DNA from: UBA11889 sp002313255
GTDB lineage: Bacteria; Pseudomonadota; Gammaproteobacteria; Pseudomonadales; Azotimanducaceae
Reading direction: 5' to 3'
NCBI GenBank assembly: GCA_913045265.1
Contig: CAJWQX010000034.1
Span: 1-35,844 of the forward strand
Length of the DNA stretch: 35,844 bases
Shown here: in pieces, positions 1 to 6,910 of the stretch
Layout: the number at the start of each line of letters is the position of its first letter
Numbering within the stretch: position 1 is the stretch's first letter
Program-made: the position numbers and the translations under genes
The notes under the pieces: generated by a model
What the model was told of the DNA's origin: nothing
What the model saw: the letters and a program-made list of their open reading frames with translations, nothing else
Database searches by the model: none

Positions 1-95
1 ATTCCCGAGGTAATACCAGTTTGGGAAGTATAGGTTCTCGAACCTCCCGCAACTCCAATTTATTCAACGGTCACCGAGTGTTTTAGAACAGTGAA

Positions 96-224
96 TTACT
101 CTTCCTTGTAATCCTGATCCAGAATTCCTTTTTCTTTTAGAGTTTTTGTTAGTCTCTCCAACCGAACAAGTGCCACAACTCCTATCATTCCGAAAACAAA
201 TCCGATTACTGCCAGTCCTTCCAC
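96..224 (-). CDS. Small single-TM protein, first of two tandem paralogs (42 aa)
   Basis: I read this ORF by eye; it is too short for most gene callers. It has a GTG start at 224 and a TAA stop at 96-98. A Shine-Dalgarno-like AGAGGT sits five bases before the GTG. The product has one hydrophobic segment (about residues 3-20, glycine-rich with an FGMIG run) followed by a charged, probably helical tail, LTKTLKEKGILDQD, ending in KEE. The tail matches the neighbouring ORF at 325-477 in 13 of its last 21 residues, and the untranslated leaders are alike too (GTTTAATT followed by a CTGTTCTG motif upstream). Two diverged copies sharing frame, ending and leader are good evidence that both are real genes. 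Function is unknown. It looks like an inner-membrane peptide with a cytoplasmic tail. The GTG start is less certain than the reading frame. Confidence 0.6.
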   Translation of the reverse strand: MEGLAVIGFVFGMIGVVALVRLERLTKTLKEKGILDQDYKEE

Positions 225-269
225 AATTACCTCTGTTTAATTTACTGTTCTGAATTACTCCACTGTGAC

Positions 270-294
270 TGATTGTTTTTGGTTGTTCCTGTTT
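270..294 (+). repeat. Left arm of inverted repeat
   Basis: This 25-base segment matches the reverse complement of 843-867 at 22 of 25 positions, including a perfect 14-base core GGTTGTTCCTGTTT (281-294). It lies between the two small membrane-protein genes. No obvious target-site duplication flanks the pair. It may be an end of a small mobile unit or an RNA-pairing element. Confidence 0.6.
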
Positions 295-324
295 GTATCG
301 GAGTGAGTTGATTTAAATCGAGAA

Positions 325-477
325 TTACTCTTCTCTGTCATCCTGTTCGAGTATTCCTTTTTCTCTCAGTTGTTTTGTAAGTTTTCCTATTCTTCCTAAA
401 CAAATAATTCCAAATACGATTCCCACGATTCCAAAAGTTATACCGATAAGTCCGTATATAAGTCCAAGTGATTCCAT
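325..477 (-). CDS. Small single-TM protein, second tandem paralog (50 aa)
   Basis: ATG start at 477 and TAA stop at 325-327, read by eye from the sequence. The protein has a long hydrophobic, glycine-rich segment (about residues 4-27, with a G-x3-G-x3-G-like rhythm) and then a basic/acidic tail LTKQLREKGILEQDDREE. The tail is clearly homologous to that of the ORF at 96-224, with the stop-proximal bases (GAATTACTC on the plus strand) also shared. A GAGA-type purine stretch lies upstream of the ATG. The repeat period between the two stop codons is 229 bp, so the pair looks like a tandem duplication that has diverged. No function can be assigned. The arrangement suggests a one-pass membrane protein with an amphipathic helix. 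The AT-rich composition differs from the core genes to the right. Confidence 0.65.
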   Translation of the reverse strand: MESLGLIYGLIGITFGIVGIVFGIICLGRIGKLTKQLREKGILEQDDREE

Positions 478-514
478 AACGTCTCGTGTTTAATTCTCTG
501 TTCTGTGGTTCGGA

Positions 515-868
515 TTAGTCAAAGGTATGGTATTTCAGTTCAAATTTAGAGATATGAGTCTCGAACTCTTTGTTTCTTAGGTTCTCAATCCTCTCATCTC
601 GTTGTCTTTTCCTTTTTAGAACTGAAAAGACTGATGTGTTGAACCACTTATTACTTCTTTGAGTAGGGATTCCCCACCGATTCAGACTCTGACTGATACG
701 TCGGTAACCCAGTCCTTTCTCTTCATGTAGATATTTGATGAGTTCATACACCAACTCTTGTCTTTTGGTGTATTTCTGATGGTAGGTGAGGTCGTTTGAC
801 TCAATCTCGATGGAGAATTCTAAGAAAGGGATTGTTCCTTCTAAACAGGAACAACCTAAATCATTCAA
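515..868 (-). CDS. Small HTH / recombinase-domain-like protein, start uncertain
   Basis: The conserved part is the C-terminal ~85 residues. A basic helical stretch (KYTKRQELVYELIKYL) is followed by GYRRISQSLNRWGIPTQ, then W..TSVFSVLKRKRQRDERI. The spacing 'Y-R-x-I-x-x-x-L-N-x-x-G-I-x-T ... W-x-x-x-x-V-x-x-x-L-K-R' resembles the helix-turn-helix part of the Recombinase domain of large serine recombinases and of many small hypothetical proteins. No catalytic serine domain is present. The frame stays open back to 1003, but residues before 868 would lie inside glmS in another frame. The only standard start near the glmS stop is a TTG at 866-868, which would overlap glmS by 8 nt and has no clear Shine-Dalgarno. 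The next start downstream is a TTG about 38 codons in. The N terminus may therefore be truncated or use an unusual start. Function unknown; DNA binding is inferred. Confidence 0.5.
   Translation of the reverse strand: MNDLGCSCLEGTIPFLEFSIEIESNDLTYHQKYTKRQELVYELIKYLHEEKGLGYRRISQSLNRWGIPTQRSNKWFNTSVFSVLKRKRQRDERIENLRNKEFETHISKFELKYHTFD
832..854 (-). terminator. Hairpin just after glmS, possible terminator
   Basis: A perfect 8-bp stem (TTGTTCCT / AGGAACAA) with a 7-base loop starts 6 bases after the glmS stop on the minus strand. It is followed by UCCCUUUCUU, which is T-rich but not a clean U tract, and the stem is AT-rich. It could be a weak intrinsic terminator for glmU-glmS. It lies within the start of the 515-868 reading frame, and one arm belongs to a larger inverted repeat, so other roles are possible. 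Confidence 0.35.
843..867 (-). repeat. Right arm of inverted repeat, overlapping the glmS stop
   Basis: Partner of 270-294 in inverted orientation (22 of 25 bases, 14-base perfect core at 843-856). The outer end runs into the last codons and stop of glmS (861-867). The inner part also takes part in a local hairpin (832-854). Confidence 0.6.
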
Positions 869-2696
869 CTGTGACGGACTTCGCGAGGTTTCGAGGTTGA
901 TCAACGTCCGTACCTCGGAGTACGGCGACGTGATACGCCAAGAGTTGGAGAGGTATCGCATACGTAATGGGGGCGAGTACTTGGTGAATACTTGGAAGTT
1001 CAATTACTGAAACGTCGTCCGATGAGCTGAACCCCGCCGCCGCATCAGTGAATACATACAGTCTTCCGCCGCGCGCACGAACTTCCTGCAAATTCGACCG
1101 AACCTTCTCAAGCAAGTCATTTTCGGGTGCAATCGCAACCACCGGCATATCTTCATCGACAAGAGCAAGTGGGCCGTGCTTAAGCTCTCCCGCCGGATAT
1201 CCTTCTGCATGAATATAAGCAACCTCTTTCAGCTTAAGAGCGCCTTCAAGCGCTACCGGATAGAGCGTGCCTCGTCCCAAAAATAGGGCGTTTGGTCGAT
1301 CCATAATTTCTTCGGCTACACCCACGATTTGAGCTTCCAGAGAGAGGACCTCTTCTACTGCTCTGTCTAATACCGAAAGCCAGCGAACTAGCTCTATCTC
1401 AGCACTTCGATTAAGTTTGCGCCGCCTTCCCATAAGAATCGTTAACAACAGCAGATCAACGAGCTGAGCGGTAAAGGCCTTCGTCGATGCGACTCCAATT
1501 TCCACCCCTGCATTCATGAAAAATGCCAGTTCAGACTCACGCGCCAAGCTGCTCGTGGGGACGTTACATATCGCCATCGTGTGAGCAAAGCCCGCCTCCG
1601 CTGCAATACGATGTGCAGCGAGAGTGTCTGCGGTTTCACCCGATTGGGACAACGACACAAAAAGGGCTTTTGGTGGAACCACAAGAGATCTATAACGAAA
1701 CTCTGACGCTATCTCGACGTTGCAGCTGATCCCTGCGATCCCCTCGATCCAATATCGTGCAACGCTCGCCGCGTAGTAACTGGTTCCGCACCCGACAAGC
1801 GTTATTGACTCTGTCTCATCGAAAATGGCAGGCGCTTCGACTCCTAACGCAGCCTCTAGCACCCTTTCAGCACCTATTCGGCCTTCAAGTGTGCGTCGAA
1901 CGACAGAAGCTTGCTCATGAATTTCCTTGTGCATGTAATGTCGATAGCTCCCCTTATCCGCCTCGTCGGTTCCCACCTGTACGCGAACCGAGGTGCGTAT
2001 CACCGACTCATCTTCAACGTTCCAGAACGACAGTGCGTCGGCAGTAATGTCGACCAAATCACCCTCTTCGAGATAGATGAATCGATCCGTTACTGGCCGT
2101 AATGCCAGCACGTCTGATGCAATGTAGTGCTCACCGATCCCCACTCCAACGACCAACGGACTCCCTAATCGGGCAGCCACGATTCGCCCTGGATCGTCGC
2201 GACACATTACGCCGATCGCGTACGCCCCCTCGAGGCGTTGGATGGCTTCCTTGACAGCTCGCAGAAGGTCTTTCGACTCCTCGTAGTACGAATCCACAAG
2301 ATGAACGATGACTTCCGAATCTGTTTCGGATGTGAACTCACGCCCCGTGCCCTTTAGCTCGTCTCGAAGCGATTCGAAATTCTCGATGATCCCGTTGTGT
2401 ACCAAGCAGATACGGTCGCTGGAAATGTGCGGGTGGGCATTCTGTTCACTGGGAGCACCATGGGTTGCCCATCGGGTATGCGCAATCCCGCTGTGCCCAC
2501 TCATCGGCTCGCGTTTCACATCCTCTACAAGATCCGCGACCTTACCGAGCATACGTCTACGATCGATCGACGCGGCCTCGCGTATTTGAACCGCGATGCC
2601 CGCTGAGTCATAGCCGCGGTATTCAAGGCGCTGCAGTCCAGCAAGCAAGATCCCGGGAACATCGCGATGTGCCACCGCGCCTACAATTCCACACAT
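861..2696 (-). CDS. glmS: Glutamine--fructose-6-phosphate aminotransferase (isomerizing)
   Basis: Cytoplasmic enzyme that makes glucosamine-6-phosphate from fructose-6-phosphate and glutamine, the first committed step to UDP-GlcNAc for peptidoglycan and LPS. At 611 aa it is essentially the same length as the E. coli enzyme. It begins MCGIVGAVAH, so the nucleophile Cys2 is exposed after Met removal (class II glutamine amidotransferase). RWATHG and the conserved HNGIIENF segment follow. Two SIS domains occupy the C-terminal half (CGTSYYAA, LSQSGETADT, LGRGTLYPVALEGALKLKE). The C terminus is the canonical DQPRNLAKSVTVE, with the stop at 861-863, so the gene is intact although foreign-looking DNA begins immediately after it. 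It lies 18 bp downstream of glmU and is probably co-transcribed with it. The 3' end is the conserved attTn7 recognition region. Confidence 0.97.
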   Translation of the reverse strand: MCGIVGAVAHRDVPGILLAGLQRLEYRGYDSAGIAVQIREAASIDRRRMLGKVADLVEDVKREPMSGHSGIAHTRWATHGAPSEQNAHPHISSDRICLVHNGIIENFESLRDELKGTGREFTSETDSEVIVHLVDSYYEESKDLLRAVKEAIQRLEGAYAIGVMCRDDPGRIVAARLGSPLVVGVGIGEHYIASDVLALRPVTDRFIYLEEGDLVDITADALSFWNVEDESVIRTSVRVQVGTDEADKGSYRHYMHKEIHEQASVVRRTLEGRIGAERVLEAALGVEAPAIFDETESITLVGCGTSYYAASVARYWIEGIAGISCNVEIASEFRYRSLVVPPKALFVSLSQSGETADTLAAHRIAAEAGFAHTMAICNVPTSSLARESELAFFMNAGVEIGVASTKAFTAQLVDLLLLTILMGRRRKLNRSAEIELVRWLSVLDRAVEEVLSLEAQIVGVAEEIMDRPNALFLGRGTLYPVALEGALKLKEVAYIHAEGYPAGELKHGPLALVDEDMPVVAIAPENDLLEKVRSNLQEVRARGGRLYVFTDAAAGFSSSDDVSVIELPSIHQVLAPITYAIPLQLLAYHVAVLRGTDVDQPRNLAKSVTVE

Positions 2697-2714
2697 ACTC
2701 TGGTCGCCGCTCCG

Positions 2715-4076
2715 TTATTTGCGCTTAGTCGGCGGTACCCAGCCATGAATATTGCGTTGTCGCGCCCGACCGACGGCAAGATCCTCTGAGTCCACCTTTG
2801 ACGTAATCGTTGATCCAGCAGCTATGTACGCACCCTCATCGATCGTCAGCGGCGCCACAAGCGTGCTGTTGGTCCCAACGAATACACCATCCCCGATGTG
2901 TGTCTCGTTCTTATCAACGCCGTCGTAGTTACATGTAATCGTCCCGGCCCCGATATTGCACTCGGCGCCGATAGTACTGTCGCCAAGGTACGCGAGATGA
3001 TTGGCTTTCGTGCCAGCACCAATGATCGCTTTCTTAGTTTCAACAAAGTTCCCGATACATGCCCCTTCCGCCAGTTCTGTGCCAGGACGTACGCGTGCGA
3101 ATGGTCCCAGCCGACAGTTTGATCCAACAACCGCCCCTTCAACCACCGAGTGAGCTTCAATTACAACGCCATCAGCCAATTCGGAATCCGTCACAACGCA
3201 TCCGGGTCCGATCGACACGTTGTCGCCAATAACGACCACCCCTTCGATGATCACGTTGATGTCGATAAAACAATCCTGGCCCGCCACCAGAGTACCGCGC
3301 AGATCAAGCCGCGATGGATCGGCAATCGTTACACCGGCAGCCATTAGGCGTTCGGCTTCGCGACGTTGCATGTAACGTTCCACCGACGCCAATTGAATTC
3401 GATCGTTAATCCCTTGTACCTCTTCGGAACTAGTGGCATCCACCCCGGCAACTCGCACACCCTGTGAAGCCGCGAGACCGACGATGTCCGTCAGATAATA
3501 TTCTCCTTGTGCGTTACGGGCCGTGATCGATTCAAGCAGCCGGACTAGCATCGCCGCTGGCGCCGCCAGTATGCCCGTGTTGACCTCTGTAATAGTGCGC
3601 TGGGCAGGTGTGGCATCTTTGTCCTCGACGATCGCTTCGATTTGTCCATCCGACCGTCTTTGTATTCGCCCGAACCCGTCAGGTACGGGCATATCCACAG
3701 TCACCACGCCAATCCCGTCCGCCGCCGCCGAAATACAAGCCTCAAGAGTTACCTTCTCGATTAGCGGCACATCACCAAACAACACCAAGACCATTGCCGA
3801 CGATTCCACATCATCGATCGCCTGCATTACCGCGTGACCCGTCCCTTTTTGCTCGATTTGTTCGACCCAAGCGACATCCGTGCCTTCGAAATACGCTTGA
3901 ACGTCTGCGCCTGAACGACCGACCACGACGTGCAATGCCTCCGGTTTCAGGTCTCGCGCAACACTCAACACGTGATCAAGAAGCGGTCGACCTCCCACTG
4001 TATGGAGAACTTTGGGAATCGACGACTGCATGCGAGTACCCTCGCCGGCCGCCAGGATGATGACTTCAAGTCGCAT
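2715..4076 (-). CDS. glmU: Bifunctional UDP-GlcNAc pyrophosphorylase / GlcN-1-P acetyltransferase
   Basis: Performs the last two steps to UDP-GlcNAc: acetylation of glucosamine-1-phosphate, then uridylyl transfer from UTP. The N-terminal nucleotidyltransferase domain shows the signature LAAGEGTRM (residues 8-16) followed by PKVLH. The C-terminal half is a left-handed beta helix of hexapeptide repeats, with the acetyltransferase segment around KANHLAYLGD containing the catalytic His, then NIGAGTITCNYDG. Length is 453 aa, usual for the family. I chose the ATG at 4076; an in-frame GTG directly before it (4079) would add one residue. Pairing with glmS downstream places the pathway's entry and final steps in one operon. 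A TATAAT box about 30 bp upstream suggests transcription independent of the atp operon. Confidence 0.96.
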   Translation of the reverse strand: MRLEVIILAAGEGTRMQSSIPKVLHTVGGRPLLDHVLSVARDLKPEALHVVVGRSGADVQAYFEGTDVAWVEQIEQKGTGHAVMQAIDDVESSAMVLVLFGDVPLIEKVTLEACISAAADGIGVVTVDMPVPDGFGRIQRRSDGQIEAIVEDKDATPAQRTITEVNTGILAAPAAMLVRLLESITARNAQGEYYLTDIVGLAASQGVRVAGVDATSSEEVQGINDRIQLASVERYMQRREAERLMAAGVTIADPSRLDLRGTLVAGQDCFIDINVIIEGVVVIGDNVSIGPGCVVTDSELADGVVIEAHSVVEGAVVGSNCRLGPFARVRPGTELAEGACIGNFVETKKAIIGAGTKANHLAYLGDSTIGAECNIGAGTITCNYDGVDKNETHIGDGVFVGTNSTLVAPLTIDEGAYIAAGSTITSKVDSEDLAVGRARQRNIHGWVPPTKRK

Positions 4077-4105
4077 CACGGGACTCTCTGTCTTATGAAG
4101 CCACG

Positions 4106-4111
4106 ATTATA
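4106..4111 (-). promoter_or_regulatory. Putative -10 box for glmU-glmS
   Basis: A consensus TATAAT on the minus strand lies in the 90-bp atpC-glmU gap, 30 bp before the glmU ATG. No good -35 hexamer is seen at 16-18 bp (the region reads about CTCAAA), so it may depend on an activator or be weak. Confidence 0.45.
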
Positions 4112-4166
4112 CGTGCGCAAACGAGGAATTTGAGATCTGTCTTTTGCTGCTGATCGGCTCGATTTT

Positions 4167-4589
4167 CTAACGGCGCCGTTTACGTAGCTCCGCCAACGTG
4201 CGTTCCCTAGCAGTAGCCTCCGCAAGCTGAGACATTGCACGTGAGTAGTCAAAATCGGCTGCGTGTTCGGCGATGTCCCGCTGCGCTTGCTCTTTCGCTC
4301 CCTGCGCCGCCGCTTCATCAATATCGTCTGCGTGCAGCGCCGTATCGGCAAGCACGGTTACAACCCCTGGTTGAATCTCTAAGAATCCACCCGAGGCAAA
4401 AAAAACGTCGTCTTCGCCGTCCTCGAACTGCAGTCGTACTGGCCCAGGCGCAATGCCGGTCAACAGTGGGGTATGGTTCGGCAAAATCCCCAACTCCCCC
4501 ATCGTACCCTTCAAGGAGATTCTCGTCACACGCCCGGAGAAAATTTCGCGTTCGGCGCTGACGATGTTGCATTGCATAGTGCTCGCCAT
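4167..4589 (-). CDS. atpC: ATP synthase F1 subunit epsilon
   Basis: Central-stalk subunit that binds gamma and regulates F1 ATPase activity. The 140-aa product begins MASTMQCNIVSAEREIFSGRV, with the beta-sandwich signature GELGILPNHTPLLTGIAPG at about residues 31-49, and a C-terminal two-helix region rich in Ala, Glu and Arg (ERTLAELRKRRR end). Length and layout are normal. It starts 3 bp after atpD and is the last gene of the atp operon. A separate promoter-like box follows for glmU. Confidence 0.96.
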   Translation of the reverse strand: MASTMQCNIVSAEREIFSGRVTRISLKGTMGELGILPNHTPLLTGIAPGPVRLQFEDGEDDVFFASGGFLEIQPGVVTVLADTALHADDIDEAAAQGAKEQAQRDIAEHAADFDYSRAMSQLAEATARERTLAELRKRRR

Positions 4590-4592
4590 CAG

Positions 4593-5975
4593 TTATGTCG
4601 CCAATGTCTTGGCTTTCTCCCTTGCGTCCTCGATGGTACCCACCATATTGAATGCTTGCTCGGGCAGATCGTCGGCGTCACCGTCCAAAATGGCCTTAAA
4701 GCTTCGCACAGTGTCCTCTCTCGAGACATAGGCGCCCGGATTGCCCGTGAACTGCTCGGCAACAAAAAACGCTTGCGAAAAGAATTGCTGCATTTTGCGC
4801 GCTCTATAAACAAGCGCCTTATCTTCCTCCGAGAGTTCATCCATCCCTAGGATGGCGATGATGTCTCTGAGCTCCTGGTACCGTTGTAAAACCTGCTGGG
4901 TACGTTGTGCTGTCTCGTAATGTTCCACGCCAACCACGTTTGGATCGAGCTGTCGCGAACTGGAATCAAGGGGATCAACAGCTGGATAGATCCCTATATC
5001 TGTGATTGCACGCGAAAGGGTAACCGTCGAATCGAGGTGTGCAAAGGTTGTGGCCGGCGAAGGATCCGTTAGATCATCCGCCGGAACGTATATCGCTTGC
5101 ACCGACGTGATCGATCCTGATCTTGTAGTGGTAATTCGCTCTTGTAGAACACCCATTTCCTCGGCAAGCGTCGGTTGATAACCTACCGCGGAAGGCATTC
5201 TTCCCAATAGAGCCGATACTTCGGTACCCGCCAGCGTGTAACGATAGATGTTGTCTATAAAGAGCAGCACATCGCGGCCCTCATCCCGAAACTGTTCGGC
5301 CAACGTCAGTCCTGTAAGACCAACTCTTAGCCGGTTGCCGGGTGGTTCATTCATCTGTCCAAACACCAACGAAATTTTATCGAGAACACCCGCCTCTTCC
5401 ATTTCGTAATAAAAATCATTGCCCTCGCGAGTCCGCTCACCAACCCCCGCAAACACCGACAAGCCCGAGTGTTCGACCGCAATATTGCGGATGAGCTCGA
5501 GCATGGTGATGGTTTTACCAACACCCGCTCCACCGAATAATCCCACCTTGCCTCCGCGGGCAAACGGGCAGATGAGATCGATCACCTTGATGCCTGTTTC
5601 CAGCAATTCGTTTCCACCCATCTGATCTTCATATGTGGGTGCCGGTCTATGAATAGGCTTGGATTCGCGCGCGTTGATCGCGCCTTTTTCATCAATCGGA
5701 TTGCCGAGCACGTCCATGATCCGTCCGAGCGTTTCTTCTCCGACCGGGACAGAAATAGGTTCGCCCGTATTCGCGACGTCGAGACCCCTCGACAACCCCT
5801 CCGAGGTTCCCATGGCAATCGCGCGGACAACGCCATCGCCCAATTGCTGCTGCACCTCTAGGGTCAGCCCCGTCGAACCGACGGTCAACGCGTCGTACAC
5901 GCTTGGCACTTCATCCCTACTAAACTCCACGTCAATGACCGCGCCAATGACCTGAACGATTTGACCGCTACTCAT
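4593..5975 (-). CDS. atpD: ATP synthase F1 subunit beta
   Basis: Catalytic subunit of the F1 hexamer. 460 aa. The Walker A loop GGAGVGKT is at about residue 150, followed by TMLELIRNIA. GERTREGNDFYYEM, the Walker B-type LLFIDNIYRYT, the ALLGRMPSAVGYQPTLAEEMG segment and the regulatory DELSEED motif near residue 395 are all present. All the expected catalytic landmarks can be seen. It lies 72 bp downstream of atpG, the longest gap inside the operon. The sequence just after the P-loop reads ITMLELIRN where many bacteria have VNMMELIRN; this is conservative and not expected to affect catalysis. Confidence 0.98.
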   Translation of the reverse strand: MSSGQIVQVIGAVIDVEFSRDEVPSVYDALTVGSTGLTLEVQQQLGDGVVRAIAMGTSEGLSRGLDVANTGEPISVPVGEETLGRIMDVLGNPIDEKGAINARESKPIHRPAPTYEDQMGGNELLETGIKVIDLICPFARGGKVGLFGGAGVGKTITMLELIRNIAVEHSGLSVFAGVGERTREGNDFYYEMEEAGVLDKISLVFGQMNEPPGNRLRVGLTGLTLAEQFRDEGRDVLLFIDNIYRYTLAGTEVSALLGRMPSAVGYQPTLAEEMGVLQERITTTRSGSITSVQAIYVPADDLTDPSPATTFAHLDSTVTLSRAITDIGIYPAVDPLDSSSRQLDPNVVGVEHYETAQRTQQVLQRYQELRDIIAILGMDELSEEDKALVYRARKMQQFFSQAFFVAEQFTGNPGAYVSREDTVRSFKAILDGDADDLPEQAFNMVGTIEDAREKAKTLAT

Positions 5976-6047
5976 AGCCTTCCTCTTTTACCGATCGCGC
6001 GGATGCTCCCGCCCGTCCATCTAATATTGATTGTTCGTTAAGACCCA

Positions 6048-6908
6048 TCAAACTGCCGCCGCACCGCCGACAATTTCCGCAATTTCCTGCGTTATCGCAG
6101 CTTGGCGGGCGTTGTTGTAGATCAGATTCAATTCATCGATGACTGTCGCCGCATTTTCCGTCGCGTTTTTCATCGCGATCATCCGCGCTGCTTGTTCACA
6201 TGCGCCATTCTCTACAACCGCCTGGTATACCTGCGACTCCACATAGCGACGCACTAATCCTTCAACCAATTCGCGCGCATCCGGCTCATACAGATAGTCC
6301 CAAGTGCGTCCTTTCGAGTCACCATCAGACGGCTCCAACGGCAGAAGCTGACTGAACGTGGGGCTTTGAGTAATGGTATTTACAAATTCATTCGAAAGAA
6401 TATCCAGTCGATCGATCTGCCCTTCCTCAAAGGCATCCAACATAACTTTCACACCACCGAGCAGCGTTTCAAGCTCAGGCGTTTCGCCTACCTCATTGAT
6501 CGCGGCCACCACGTTACCCCCGACTGACCGAAAAAAAGCGGCGGCTTTTTTCCCAACCAATGAGAGATCGACCTCAATGCCATTGGTTTGCTGTTCTTGC
6601 ATCTGCCGAACCAACGTTCTAAGCAGATTCGCATTGAGGCCCCCGCACTGTCCCTTGTCAGACGTCACAACGATGTAGCCAACACGCTTTATTGCTCGAG
6701 TCTGCATAAAGACGTGCTTGTATTCAGGGTTCGCATTAGCGAGATGCGCAATGACATCGCGGATTCGATGGGCGTACGGCCGCGCTTCATTCATTCGATC
6801 CTGGGTCCTTCGCATCTTGCTCGCAGCGACCATTTGCATCGCCCTCGTGACCTTTTGCGTATTTTCGACGCTTCCGATCTTCTTCTTGATTTCTCTACCG
6901 ACCGCCAT
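6048..6908 (-). CDS. atpG: ATP synthase F1 subunit gamma
   Basis: Rotor shaft of F1, a 286-aa protein of normal length. The N-terminal coiled-coil helix reads REIKKKIGSVENTQKVTRAM, followed by MVAASKMRR. The C-terminal helix carries the family signature segment AARMIAMKNATENA and LIYNNARQAAITQEIAEIVGGA. The middle Rossmann-like domain holds VTSDKGQCGGLN. The gene sits 2 bp after atpA. Confidence 0.97.
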   Translation of the reverse strand: MAVGREIKKKIGSVENTQKVTRAMQMVAASKMRRTQDRMNEARPYAHRIRDVIAHLANANPEYKHVFMQTRAIKRVGYIVVTSDKGQCGGLNANLLRTLVRQMQEQQTNGIEVDLSLVGKKAAAFFRSVGGNVVAAINEVGETPELETLLGGVKVMLDAFEEGQIDRLDILSNEFVNTITQSPTFSQLLPLEPSDGDSKGRTWDYLYEPDARELVEGLVRRYVESQVYQAVVENGACEQAARMIAMKNATENAATVIDELNLIYNNARQAAITQEIAEIVGGAAAV

Positions 6909-6910
6909 CG

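Noticed and set aside
32..45. Short hairpin AGGTTCTCGAACCT, considered as a tRNA T-arm
   Set aside because: The surrounding bases do not form acceptor, D or anticodon arms; no tRNA is supported.
781..860. Canonical Tn7 right end with TGTGGGCGGACAAT-type terminus 25 bp after glmS
   Set aside because: No such sequence is present at the expected position, nor clear repeated TnsB sites, so a classic Tn7 insertion is not supported.
869..1003. N-terminal extension of the 515-868 ORF running into glmS
   Set aside because: It lies inside the conserved glmS 3' end in another frame and has no family-like sequence; likely a shadow frame.
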